Shown here in pieces: positions 34,626-43,434 of a stretch of DNA of 64,000 bases (its first letter is position 1; each line of letters begins with the position of its first letter). This DNA is from JAIQFV01 sp041494885 (lineage in GTDB: Bacteria > Acidobacteriota > Terriglobia > JAIQFV01), in NCBI GenBank assembly GCA_041494885.1, contig JBGQBO010000030.1, positions 1 through 64,000 of the forward strand, written 5' to 3'. The notes beneath the pieces are model-generated. The model saw only the letters and a program-made list of their open reading frames with translations, was not told the DNA's origin and ran no database searches. Both the position numbers and the translations under genes were made by a program.

Positions 34626-35918
34626 ATGAAAGTTGCATATTTCGATTGTTTTGCGGGGATTAGCGGCGACATGACCGTGGGGGCCCTGTTGGGAGCAGGA
34701 GTGAGCTTTCAGGATCTCAAGGCGGAACTTTCCAAACTGCATCTCAAAGGTTACGAAGTGCGACATTCCCGGGTGTTAAGGAGCGGTATCTCGGCGATCA
34801 AATTTGATGTGCTTGTTGCCGGATCCAACGGCGGTTCCGTTGTAAAGAATCCAGGAATGCCCAAGCAGGCCAGTTCGAAAGGGCAGCGTAGGGCGGCAGG
34901 ACACCGTCATGCAAACCACCACGGCGAGCACTCACATCGTTCACTGAATGAAATTCTGGAGATGATTGAAACCTCGAACTTGACGAAAGGCGCGAAGGCG
35001 CAGTCTCAGCGGATATTTCGGCGTTTGGGGGAGGCTGAAGCCAGGGTCCACGATATCCCCATCCAGCAAGTACACTTTCACGAGGTGGGGGCAGTCGATT
35101 CGATTGTTGACATCGTGGGGAGCGCCATTTGTTGCGACTGGCTGGGTTTCAAAAAGATCATTTGTTCGCCTGTAAACGTGGGGTCGGGCTTTGTGGATTG
35201 CGCGCATGGAAAGTTGCCGGTACCTGGGCCCGCAACAGCTGAGCTACTCAAGGACATTCCCATCTACTCGGAGGGCCCCGAGGTGGAGCTGACCACACCC
35301 ACGGGAGCCGCGATCATCTCGACCATGGCATCTGAGTTTCGAAGAATGAAAGGATTTCAATCCAAGGCTGTGGGTTACGGGGCGGGGTCTCTCGAAGTAG
35401 CGGGTTTTCCCAACGTGTTACGGGTGTTTGTGGGTGAAGAAACGACCCTGCGGAATGTCGCGACTGAGCATGCTTCGCAGGTCGTGAATCTCATCGAAGC
35501 AAATATTGACGACATGAGCCCGCAAATTTATGGATATTTTCTTGATAAGGCCCTGTCGGCCGGTGCCCTGGATGTGTACATCACCGCGGTCCAAATGAAG
35601 AAGAACCGCCCGGGCCAATGCCTGACGGTGATTTGCGACCCGTCCAAGCTGGAGGTGCTCACGCGCTTGATGTTTTCCGAGACGACCACCATTGGGTTGC
35701 GTATCCAGGAGGCCCAGCGCCGTGTGTTGGATCGATCCCTGAAAACGATTGAACTCCGGTTTGGTAGAGTGAGAGTGAAGGTGGCCCGACTGAATGGTTC
35801 CGTGCTGAACGCCATGCCCGAATTCGACGATTGCCAGCGCCTGGCAGAGGAAAAGGCAATTCCACTGAAGGATGTTCTGGCGGAGGCGAACGCAAAAATT
35901 CGGACCTTGAAGTTATAA
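34626..35918 (+). CDS. larC: Nickel-pincer cofactor nickel chelatase LarC
   Basis: Inserts nickel into the pyridinium bisthiocarboxylate mononucleotide cofactor of lactate racemase-type enzymes. 'MKVAYFDCFAGISGDM' is the family N-terminus, and a His-rich stretch (HRHANHHGEHSHRS, about 91-105) is a probable nickel-binding loop. 'VHFHEVGAVDSIVDIVG' and 'TPTGAAI' are conserved blocks. It is a single 430-residue frame, unlike the lactobacilli where larC is joined by frameshifting. The upstream GTG at 34548 is rejected because it adds a non-conserved Cys/Pro-rich piece. No larA, larB or larE is in the window. Confidence 0.9.
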   Translation: MKVAYFDCFAGISGDMTVGALLGAGVSFQDLKAELSKLHLKGYEVRHSRVLRSGISAIKFDVLVAGSNGGSVVKNPGMPKQASSKGQRRAAGHRHANHHGEHSHRSLNEILEMIETSNLTKGAKAQSQRIFRRLGEAEARVHDIPIQQVHFHEVGAVDSIVDIVGSAICCDWLGFKKIICSPVNVGSGFVDCAHGKLPVPGPATAELLKDIPIYSEGPEVELTTPTGAAIISTMASEFRRMKGFQSKAVGYGAGSLEVAGFPNVLRVFVGEETTLRNVATEHASQVVNLIEANIDDMSPQIYGYFLDKALSAGALDVYITAVQMKKNRPGQCLTVICDPSKLEVLTRLMFSETTTIGLRIQEAQRRVLDRSLKTIELRFGRVRVKVARLNGSVLNAMPEFDDCQRLAEEKAIPLKDVLAEANAKIRTLKL

Positions 35919-35921
35919 TTT

Positions 35922-37952
35922 ATGCCAAAGACCTCAACGACATTCTACGTGACGACCCCGATTTATTACGCCAACGCGAAACCGCACCTGGGTCATTTGT
36001 ACACAACGTTGGTCGCTGACACGTTGACTCGATTTAAGCGGCAACGTGGGGTCGAATCGTTCTTCCTGACCGGGACTGACGAGCGAGGAGTCAACATCGA
36101 GCGGGCAGCCGCGGCCCGGGGGATCCCCGTTCAGCAGCACGTCGACGAAATCGTAAAGGAATTTCAGGATACCTTCCGGGCCTTTAACGTGGGATACAGT
36201 CGATGGATCCGCACCACCGATGACTACCATCGGGAAGGGGTGCGGAGTTTGTGGCGGCACCTCAACGAGCGCGGTTTCATCTATCGCGGGGAGTACAAGG
36301 GATGGTTCTGCGTTTATTGCAATGAATTCAAGGACGTGGAAGAGCGGGCGGAACAGCCGCTTTGTCCTACCCACGAACGACCGCTCGAAGTCGTGTCCGA
36401 AGAAAGCTATTTCTTCAAATTGTCGGAGTTTGAGGGCCGTCTCCTGGAACTCTATCGATCGCGTCCGGATTTTGTTCAGCCCGAATCGCGACGCAATGAG
36501 GTGATCTCATTTGTGGCCGGCGGACTGAAGGATCTATCAATCAGCCGCATCTCGGTGAAGTGGGGAATCGAGGTGCCCGACGATGCTCGTCATACCATCT
36601 ATGTCTGGTTCGATGCGTTGGCCAATTACATCACGGCGCTCGGTTGGGGGAATAGTTCGTTTCAGGAGTTTGAACGATTCTGGCCGGCACTGCATCTGGT
36701 CGGAAAAGACATCCTGAGGTTTCATGCGGTGTACTGGCCAGCCTTTCTCATGGCAGCGGGGATCGAAGTGCCCCGGACCGTCTTCGCCCATGGGATGTGG
36801 CTCTCCGGCGGGCGGAAGATGGGTAAGACATTGGGCAATGTGATTGACCTGCCGGTGCTGCGAAAGTACTTCACCCCGGACCAGGTGCGTTACTTTTGCC
36901 TGCGCGAAATGGTGTTTGGCCGGGATGGTGACTTCACATATGAAGCCTTGATCGATCGGCTGAACGCGGACCTAGCTGCCGGGCTGGGCAATCTGTCGAG
37001 CCGAACGCTGACCATGGTGCGCAATTATTGCGATAACAAGATTCCGCCCTCGCGAGAGGAACCGGGAGGGGAGTTCGACGGCGCGGCGGCGGAAGTTCGT
37101 AAAGCGATCGAACAGGCGGTCCTACAGCTCGATCATGACTTTGAGCGTTATAACTTCAGCCTTGGACTGGAGGCGGTATGGGCTGCCATGGCCCGCGTCG
37201 ACAAGTTTATCAGTGATGCGCAACCTTGGGATTTGGCCAAAGATCCGGAGAGACGCCAGACTCTGAACCGGGTGCTGGGCACGGCCCTCGAGGCGGTCCG
37301 ACACCTGGCGGTCGTGCTTGCCCCGGTCCTTCCCGAGGGATGCCAGGCCATCTGGGAGCAACTGGGTCAGCCAGGCAAGGTGGCGGAATTTTCGCCGGGG
37401 GATCTGCATTGGGGCGGTCTTCCAGAGGGAGCACGGATCGGTGAAGTCAAGGCAATCTTCCCTCGGATAGAGAAAGGGAAAGTCATGGAAGAAATCATGC
37501 AGGGCGAACTGGCCGCTCAGAGCGTTGAGGTCGGTGCGGGAGAAAAAGGAATTCAAGTCGCGACCTCGGCCTCCCCGGCCACGGTTCCGGCCGCCGCCGC
37601 AGGAGAAGGTGGGGGCGACGACGGGCTCATCTCCATCGAGGATTTTGGCAAGGTGGATTTGCGTGTGGGAACAGTGCTGACGGCGGAACGCATTCCCAAG
37701 GCAGACAAGCTCTTGAAACTCACAGTCGATATTGGACATGAGGTTCGGCAGGTCCTTGCAGGAATCGCTCTGTACTATGCGCCGGAATCATTGATTGGAC
37801 TTAAAGTCGTGGTCGTGACCAACCTGGCCCCCCGAAAGATGCGCGGACTGGATTCCAACGGAATGATCGTGGCGGCGTCGGTTGGACCGGAAGGCCGCCC
37901 GGTTCTTGCGACTTTTAAGGAGGAGGTCCCGAACGGAGCGCGCTTAAAATAG
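35922..37952 (+). CDS. metG: Methionyl-tRNA synthetase
   Basis: Charges tRNA-Met. The class I HIGH motif is HLGH (22-25). A zinc site lies in the connective peptide (CVYC ... C). The KMSKS loop is a variant, KMGKT (about 298-302). An Ala/Gly-rich linker (about 540-566) leads to a C-terminal tRNA-binding OB domain ('FGKVDLRVGTVLTAERIPKADKLLKL' region) used for dimerisation. At 676 residues it is the long form. It starts three bases after the larC stop, so both are probably co-transcribed, although no functional tie is known. Confidence 0.96.
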   Translation: MPKTSTTFYVTTPIYYANAKPHLGHLYTTLVADTLTRFKRQRGVESFFLTGTDERGVNIERAAAARGIPVQQHVDEIVKEFQDTFRAFNVGYSRWIRTTDDYHREGVRSLWRHLNERGFIYRGEYKGWFCVYCNEFKDVEERAEQPLCPTHERPLEVVSEESYFFKLSEFEGRLLELYRSRPDFVQPESRRNEVISFVAGGLKDLSISRISVKWGIEVPDDARHTIYVWFDALANYITALGWGNSSFQEFERFWPALHLVGKDILRFHAVYWPAFLMAAGIEVPRTVFAHGMWLSGGRKMGKTLGNVIDLPVLRKYFTPDQVRYFCLREMVFGRDGDFTYEALIDRLNADLAAGLGNLSSRTLTMVRNYCDNKIPPSREEPGGEFDGAAAEVRKAIEQAVLQLDHDFERYNFSLGLEAVWAAMARVDKFISDAQPWDLAKDPERRQTLNRVLGTALEAVRHLAVVLAPVLPEGCQAIWEQLGQPGKVAEFSPGDLHWGGLPEGARIGEVKAIFPRIEKGKVMEEIMQGELAAQSVEVGAGEKGIQVATSASPATVPAAAAGEGGGDDGLISIEDFGKVDLRVGTVLTAERIPKADKLLKLTVDIGHEVRQVLAGIALYYAPESLIGLKVVVVTNLAPRKMRGLDSNGMIVAASVGPEGRPVLATFKEEVPNGARLK

Positions 37953-37990
37953 CGACCACGGCTCAAGGGGCCCTTCATTACAGAAAATCC

Positions 37991-39379
37991 ATGTTCATTG
38001 ATTCTCATGCCCATCTGGAATTTCCTCAATACGATGGCAAGGGCGCAGAGGTCCTCGCGCGCGCCCAGGCCGCAGGTGTCGAACGGATCCTGGCCATCGG
38101 CAGCGGAACGGGACCGGGGAGCCTGGATTGTGCCCTTCAGTTTGCGGAGAGGTACGATTGGATCTTTGCCACGGTGGGCATTCATCCGCATGAAGCAAAG
38201 CTCGCTGCGGATAAAGATTTCACAGAAATTCGGGGTTTGGCCGTTCGCCCCAAGGTGCTGGCCATCGGTGAGATAGGCCTCGACTATTACTATGATCACT
38301 CTCCCCGTGATGTCCAGCGCGAGGTGTTCATCAGGCAAGTCCGGATTGCGAAGGACCTGGGGCTGCCCATTGTGGTCCACTCCCGGGACGCCGAACAGGA
38401 CACGCTGGATATCCTGCGGCGCGAATGGAGAAGCACAAGGCTGGGCGGCATTCTGCATTGTTTCACAGGAACCCTCGAGATGGCCCGCACCGCTATCGAG
38501 ATGGGATTTCTTGTTTCTTTTTCCGGGATTATCACCTTCAAGAAGTCTCAATCCCTGAGAGAGGTTGCCCGCTCCCTGCCGAACGAGAGGGTGTTGATTG
38601 AGACGGATAGCCCTTATCTGGCACCGGAGCCCTACCGCGGCAAGACCAATGAACCCGCTTTTGTCGCGGAGACCGCTCGCGTTCTGGCTGAAGTGAAGGG
38701 GCTGACGACCGAAGATATTGCTCGCATCACACGATTCAATTTCAACCGCTTTTTTAAGTTGCCCGATCCCTCCATCGGGCGGCGCACGGTCACCTACAGG
38801 ATCCGCCGCTCCCTTTATGTGAACCTGACAACCCGATGCACGGCCGACTGCGTTTTTTGCGCCCGGTTGTACGACCCGGTGGTCTCCGGATACTATTTGG
38901 GATTGAAGGAGAATGAGGAACCCAGCGCGGCCGAAATCATCGCGGAAATCGGCGATCCCCGGCGATACGAAGAGATTGTTTTTTGCGGTTATGGGGAACC
39001 AACGCTTCGACTGGACGTCATTAAAGAAGTTTCGCGAGACGTCAAGTCCAAGGGCGGTTTCACCCGCATTGACACGATCGGTCATGCGAATCTGATTTAC
39101 AAACGAAACGTGGTGCCCGAACTGGTGGGACTGATCGATCACGTCTCCATCAGCCTGAATGCGGCGGACGCACAGAAATATGAGAAACTCTGCCGCACGG
39201 AATTCCCCGAGGAGGCCTTCACGGGAATGCTGGAGTTTGCGCGCCAATGCGTCCAGGTCTTGCCCCGGGTCACCTTGTCGGTGGTCCGGTTCCCCAACCT
39301 GGACATCGAGGGCTGCAAACGAATTGCTGACGAGGTTGGAGCGTCCTTTCGAATTCGAGAGTATGATTTGGTGGGATGA
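37991..39379 (+). CDS. TatD-type metal hydrolase fused to a radical SAM domain
   Basis: A two-domain protein of 462 residues. Residues 1-260 are a TatD-family DNase/hydrolase with the metal ligands in DSHAHL (4-9), 'GEIGLDYYYD', 'HSRDA', 'LHCFTG' and 'IETDSPYL'. Residues 270-462 are a radical SAM domain with CTADCVFC (about 283-290) and 'GYGEPTLR'. TatD-associated radical SAM proteins are known as neighbours of tatD; here both are one polypeptide, with 'RRTVTYRIRRSLYVNL' as the junction. The joint reaction is unknown; a link to nucleic-acid or nucleotide damage repair is only a guess. Confidence 0.9.
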   Translation: MFIDSHAHLEFPQYDGKGAEVLARAQAAGVERILAIGSGTGPGSLDCALQFAERYDWIFATVGIHPHEAKLAADKDFTEIRGLAVRPKVLAIGEIGLDYYYDHSPRDVQREVFIRQVRIAKDLGLPIVVHSRDAEQDTLDILRREWRSTRLGGILHCFTGTLEMARTAIEMGFLVSFSGIITFKKSQSLREVARSLPNERVLIETDSPYLAPEPYRGKTNEPAFVAETARVLAEVKGLTTEDIARITRFNFNRFFKLPDPSIGRRTVTYRIRRSLYVNLTTRCTADCVFCARLYDPVVSGYYLGLKENEEPSAAEIIAEIGDPRRYEEIVFCGYGEPTLRLDVIKEVSRDVKSKGGFTRIDTIGHANLIYKRNVVPELVGLIDHVSISLNAADAQKYEKLCRTEFPEEAFTGMLEFARQCVQVLPRVTLSVVRFPNLDIEGCKRIADEVGASFRIREYDLVG

Positions 39380-39382
39380 GGA

Positions 39383-39470
39383 GGGTTCTCGGTTGTCAGT
39401 TCTCAGTTGTCAGCGCGGTGCAATCTGATCTTGCGCTCTGGCTGACAACCGAGAACTAAGAACTGACAAC
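39383..39470. repeat. Inverted GTTCTCAGTTGTCAG-type repeat
   Basis: The left arm contains GGTTGTCAGTTCTCAGTTGT and ends CAG (39390-39412); the right arm CTGACAACCGAGAACTAAGA, ending ACTGACAAC (39442-39470), is its near reverse complement. Within each arm the unit GTTCTCAGTTGTCA is repeated. Similar short repeats are scattered in intergenic DNA of many bacteria. It lies between the TatD fusion and yajQ and would form a long hairpin. Confidence 0.65.
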
Positions 39471-39508
39471 TTCTCTTTCCAGGTTGTCTAACTGCAAACA
39501 GGAGGCAA

Positions 39509-40006
39509 ATGGCCGTAGAAAACAGTTTTGATATCGTTTCGAAAATCGATCGGCAGGAGGTCTCCAACGCTATCCAGCAGGCCTTGAAGGAAATTCATCA
39601 ACGCTTTGACTTCAAGGGGAGCAAGAGTTCCATCGAGCTGCAGGAAGAGAAGATCATCCTCCTTTCTGACAACGAGTTCAAATTGAAAGCAGTGATCGAT
39701 ATTCTGGAGCAAAAACTCGTGAAGCGGGGCGTGCCTTTGAAAGGATTGGCCTTCGGCAAGGTCGAACCTTCCGCTCAGGGGACGGTGCGGCAGGAAATCA
39801 CCCTCCAGGAGGGGATTTCGGCAGACAAGGCCCGGGAGATCATCAAGTCCATCAAGGAAACCAAGTCAAGGGTGCAGTCCACAATCAACGGCGACTTTGT
39901 GCGCGTTTCAGGCAAGGATCGAGACACGCTGCAGTCTGTAATCGCCCATTTGCGGTCTCTTGACTTTGGCATTCATATGCAGTTTGTGAACTACCGAAAC
40001 CAGTAG
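39509..40006 (+). CDS. yajQ: YajQ-family nucleotide-binding protein
   Basis: A 165-residue protein of the UPF0234/YajQ family, with two ferredoxin-like domains. 'NSFDIVSKIDRQEVSNAI' at the N-terminus and 'FDFKGSKSSIEL' are signatures. Members bind nucleotides or RNA, and one homologue binds cyclic di-GMP to act with a transcription factor; which applies here is unknown. AGGAGG precedes the ATG. Confidence 0.93.
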   Translation: MAVENSFDIVSKIDRQEVSNAIQQALKEIHQRFDFKGSKSSIELQEEKIILLSDNEFKLKAVIDILEQKLVKRGVPLKGLAFGKVEPSAQGTVRQEITLQEGISADKAREIIKSIKETKSRVQSTINGDFVRVSGKDRDTLQSVIAHLRSLDFGIHMQFVNYRNQ

Positions 40007-40102
40007 CATTGCGTGGCAAAGAAACGCTGCCCGGCGCCCGCCTTCCCGTCATAGGCAGGGTTGCTGCCTCCATCCGGATGCAGGGTACGAGGAGATCGTG
40101 TT

Positions 40103-41080
40103 GTGACTGTCGAGGAGATTTTTGATCTTGTACAGGATGACCTGAAGGAGGTCGAAGCGGAATTCGGTCGGCAAGTGGTCTCGCCCGTTGAGACCATCTC
40201 CTCGATCGGGAGTTACCTCCAACAGAGCGGCGGGAAACGTTTGCGGCCAGCTCTGCTGCTCCTCTGTGCTCGGCTGTGCGGTTCAAACGGGAGCTCCGCA
40301 TCGATCAAACTCGGGACGGTTGTCGAATTTTTGCATACCGCGACGCTGGTCCACGATGACATCATTGATGATTCCAACCTTCGGCGGGGTCGCGCTTCCG
40401 CCCACTTGAAATGGGGCAACCAAACCTGTGTCCTCGCTGGGGACTGGATGTACATGCAATCCTATGTGCTCGCTCTCTCGGAGAAGAATTTTCATATCCT
40501 GGAAATTTTGACGGAGGTCACCCAGAAAATGGTGGAGGGGGAACTAATCCAACTCCAATGGCTGGGGCACAGCGACATCGATGAATCGAGTTACCTGGAC
40601 ATCGCCGCCCGAAAAACGGCGCTTCTATTTGCCGCCTGTGGAAGGTTGGGAGCCGTCTTGGGAGGACGATCGACTGAAGAGGAGGAGCGGATCGGAGAAT
40701 ACGGCCGGAATCTCGGCATGGCCTTCCAGTTGGTGGATGATTTACTCGACTTTACTTCCAATGAGAAAACCCTGGGCAAACCGGTGCTGAGCGATTTGAA
40801 AGAGGGCAAAGTCACCTTGCCGTTGATTTACGCATTGAGCCGCTGTGAAGCGGGTGAATCGCTCAAGGTAAAACAAGTCTTGAAAGACTCGGGGTTTGAG
40901 AACATCGGAGCCCAGGAAATCATACGCTTGGTGGAAAAGTACGAGACCCTTTCGAAAGCACTTCAAAAGGCGAAATTGTATGCCGAGGCTGCCCGAGGGG
41001 AATTGTCCTGTTTTCCCAAGTCAGAATACAAACAGGCATTGCTGGATATTACCCATTTCGTCATTGATCGCAACCGCTAG
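40103..41080 (+). CDS. Polyprenyl diphosphate synthase
   Basis: A trans-isoprenyl chain synthase that makes a long polyprenyl diphosphate, probably the side chain of the respiratory quinone. The two Mg-binding aspartate motifs are DDIID (85-89) and DDLLD (about 213-217); 'GGKRLRPALLLL' is the IPP-binding part. The start was set at GTG 40103, nine bases after AGGAG; a 325-residue product matches IspB/HepT-type enzymes. Chain length cannot be read from sequence. It begins a run of isoprenoid and envelope genes. Confidence 0.9.
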   Translation: MTVEEIFDLVQDDLKEVEAEFGRQVVSPVETISSIGSYLQQSGGKRLRPALLLLCARLCGSNGSSASIKLGTVVEFLHTATLVHDDIIDDSNLRRGRASAHLKWGNQTCVLAGDWMYMQSYVLALSEKNFHILEILTEVTQKMVEGELIQLQWLGHSDIDESSYLDIAARKTALLFAACGRLGAVLGGRSTEEEERIGEYGRNLGMAFQLVDDLLDFTSNEKTLGKPVLSDLKEGKVTLPLIYALSRCEAGESLKVKQVLKDSGFENIGAQEIIRLVEKYETLSKALQKAKLYAEAARGELSCFPKSEYKQALLDITHFVIDRNR

Positions 41081-41179
41081 ATGAAGCTGAATCGGAATCG
41101 TCTGCGACGGGCGTTGAGGAACGGATCTAGGAGCGTAAAAAGCAAGGGCGTGCAGGTCCGGACCCCCGCAGGAAATGTG

Positions 41180-41764
41180 ATGAAGGAGATAGAGGTCAAG
41201 CTGAAGGTTGATGACGTCCCTCGTTTGCGCCGCCAACTTCAGGAGGGCGGGTTCGAGCTGGTCCGGGATCGAGTCTTCGAAGATAACTGGCTGTTTGACT
41301 TTCCCAGCCGGGCGTTGCGCGAGTCGAGTTCCCTGCTTCGGTTGAGAAAATCCGGCGAACATTTCATCATTACTTTCAAAGACCCGCCGGAAAGCAATTT
41401 GCGGTACAAGGTACGTGAAGAGATTCAAACCGAAGTAGCGGGGGGAGAGACGGTCCGATCTATTTTTCGTAAACTGGGGTTGGAAGAGACGTTCCGCTAT
41501 CAAAAGTATCGCACCGAGTTTAGGGCGAAAGATGATTCCCGTGGACATGTCCTGCTGGATGAAACCCCGATTGGGACTTTCCTGGAACTGGAGGGCGCTC
41601 CCGAGTGGATTGATCAAATCGCCGCGCGACTGGGTTTTTCCTCTCGCGATTACCTCCTGAAAAGTTACGCCACGTTGTTCCTCGAAAGCTGTCCAGGACA
41701 GGAGATTCAAGAACGCGGGATGGTGTTTGACTCCGCCCTGGCAGACCCCAAGCCAAAAGGATAG
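41180..41764 (+). CDS. CYTH-domain protein (class IV adenylate cyclase / triphosphatase-like)
   Basis: A 194-residue CYTH protein. The signature ExExK is MKEIEVKLKV at the very N-terminus, which with AGGAAA upstream sets the start at 41180. The further acidic and basic residues of the tunnel fold are present ('SLLRLRKSG', 'ITFKDP', 'YKVREEIQTEV', 'YRTEF', 'FLELEGAP'). Members hydrolyse triphosphates (thiamine triphosphate, inorganic triphosphate) or make cAMP; which is not decided. It sits between the polyprenyl synthase and uppS. Confidence 0.85.
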   Translation: MKEIEVKLKVDDVPRLRRQLQEGGFELVRDRVFEDNWLFDFPSRALRESSSLLRLRKSGEHFIITFKDPPESNLRYKVREEIQTEVAGGETVRSIFRKLGLEETFRYQKYRTEFRAKDDSRGHVLLDETPIGTFLELEGAPEWIDQIAARLGFSSRDYLLKSYATLFLESCPGQEIQERGMVFDSALADPKPKG

Positions 41765-41772
41765 GCTGAATC

Positions 41773-42555
41773 GTGAATCTCAAGACCGAATCGCCGGACC
41801 CCTTCATTCTGGATGCACGGTGCAAGCGGCTGGTAGAAGAACTTGATCCGAACCGGATGCCGCGGCACATTGCGGTCATCATGGATGGAAATGGCCGATG
41901 GGCACAACGGCGTCATCTCCCCCGGGTCGCCGGACACCGCGCCGGTATCGATGCGGTTCGGGACACGGTTGAAATGTCCCGTTTCCTGAATATCGAAGCG
42001 CTGACCTTGTATGCGTTTTCCATGGAAAACTGGAAAAGGCCGAAGACCGAGATAAGCGTCTTGATGCGGTTGTTGCGCGAGTTTCTACACAAGGAACTGG
42101 CCCGATTGAAGCGGAACAACATCCGCTTCCAGGTCCTGGGAAGAATGGATGAACTCCCCCCCCTAGTCCAAAAGGATCTGATTTACGGTAGGGAGGAGAC
42201 CCGGAGGAACACCGGGATGATTTTCAACGTGGCCCTGAACTATGGGGGGCGGGCCGAGCTTGTCGATGCGTTCAAACGTGTGGCCATCCGGATGCGAACC
42301 AATGGCTCCGATCTGGACCATTTGAACGAAGCGGACATTGAGCGGGAACTCTACACGGCCGGCTTGCCCGACCCGGATTTGCTGATCCGGACAAGTGGAG
42401 AAATGCGTGTTTCGAATTTCCTGCTCTGGCAGATCGCTTATTCGGAGATCTGGGTGACACCGGTTTTGTGGCCTGATTTTCGCCGATATCATTTACTGGA
42501 AGGAATTATTGAATTTCAGAAGCGCGAACGGCGCTATGGTGGCCTCCACGCATGA
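41773..42555 (+). CDS. uppS: Isoprenyl (undecaprenyl) diphosphate synthase
   Basis: Cis-prenyltransferase making the C55 carrier lipid precursor for peptidoglycan and O-antigen. 'HIAVIMDGNGRWAQ' holds the catalytic D38; 'YAFSMENWKRP' and 'DLLIRTSGEMRVSNFLLWQ' are conserved blocks. It starts with GTG and has 260 residues. Its stop overlaps the cdsA start (ATGA). This carrier probably serves the O-antigen ligase-like protein further right. Confidence 0.95.
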   Translation: MNLKTESPDPFILDARCKRLVEELDPNRMPRHIAVIMDGNGRWAQRRHLPRVAGHRAGIDAVRDTVEMSRFLNIEALTLYAFSMENWKRPKTEISVLMRLLREFLHKELARLKRNNIRFQVLGRMDELPPLVQKDLIYGREETRRNTGMIFNVALNYGGRAELVDAFKRVAIRMRTNGSDLDHLNEADIERELYTAGLPDPDLLIRTSGEMRVSNFLLWQIAYSEIWVTPVLWPDFRRYHLLEGIIEFQKRERRYGGLHA

Positions 42556-43400
42556 CGCGAGTGTTGAGCGGTATGGTGCTGGTTCTGGTTGCGGTCGTCG
42601 TGGTCGGGTGGGCTCCACGGTGGATGATCTTTGCGGTATTGGCCGTGATCGGCACCCTCGGGTTACACGAGTTCTACCAGCTTTCAGGGAAGTGCGGCCT
42701 TCGACCCTTCCGGGTGGCAGGGCATCTTTTCGGGATATGGCTGCTAGCCGAGCAATGGCTTTTTCCCCAGCAGGTCAGCATGGCTGTCCTGGCTGGTTTC
42801 GTCTTGCTGGTGATGAGTCTCATCTTGATTCACCCCGGCAGCTTTGCCCTTGCCATCGGCTCGTCAGGTGCGACGATCTTGGGCGCACTGTACACCACCG
42901 GCTTCCTGAGTTTGCTATTGGCGTGGCCGAATCCCGCTTCCCACTCGGGCATGCGTCTTTCGCCCTTTGAAAATCGAGCGGCCATATTCTTTCTGCTGGT
43001 TGTGATTTGGGCTTCGGATATTGGGGCCTACTATGTCGGTCGAACGATCGGGAAGCATAAACTGGCCCCCAAGATTAGCCCGGGAAAGACCATCGAAGGC
43101 CTCATCGGTGGGACGGTCGCCAGCGTGCTTGTCTCGGTGGTTTTTCAGCGGTACTGGCTCCGGGATTACAGCATGGGATCTCTCATGATTCTCGCGATTG
43201 CCCTCGATCTCGCGGGGGTTCTGGGTGACCTGGCCGAGTCCGCCTTGAAGCGAGGGGCGGGGGTGAAGGATTCTTCTTCGATGGTTCCAGGGCACGGCGG
43301 TGTCCTGGATCGGATCGACAGTTTGTTATTCGCCATTCCGGTGATGTATTATTATCCGTCCGCGTTGGCATTTCTGAAGAAGGCCTTCACAGGCGAATGA
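42552..43400 (+). CDS. cdsA: Phosphatidate cytidylyltransferase
   Basis: Makes CDP-diacylglycerol for phospholipid synthesis. A 282-residue protein with about seven hydrophobic helices. The family signature SALKRGAGVKD ... MVPGHGGVLDR is complete in the C-terminal part (about 232-257). The start overlaps uppS by four bases, giving tight coupling. The order uppS-cdsA-dxr-rseP is a widely conserved bacterial cluster. Confidence 0.95.
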   Translation: MTRVLSGMVLVLVAVVVVGWAPRWMIFAVLAVIGTLGLHEFYQLSGKCGLRPFRVAGHLFGIWLLAEQWLFPQQVSMAVLAGFVLLVMSLILIHPGSFALAIGSSGATILGALYTTGFLSLLLAWPNPASHSGMRLSPFENRAAIFFLLVVIWASDIGAYYVGRTIGKHKLAPKISPGKTIEGLIGGTVASVLVSVVFQRYWLRDYSMGSLMILAIALDLAGVLGDLAESALKRGAGVKDSSSMVPGHGGVLDRIDSLLFAIPVMYYYPSALAFLKKAFTGE

Positions 43401-43434
43401 GGTTTTCCCATCAGGATGGACGCTTGAAAGCCGA

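Noticed and set aside
37775..39247. A 490-codon minus-strand open frame
   Set aside because: It is antisense to the end of metG and most of the TatD-radical SAM gene, whose conserved motifs on the plus strand are unambiguous.
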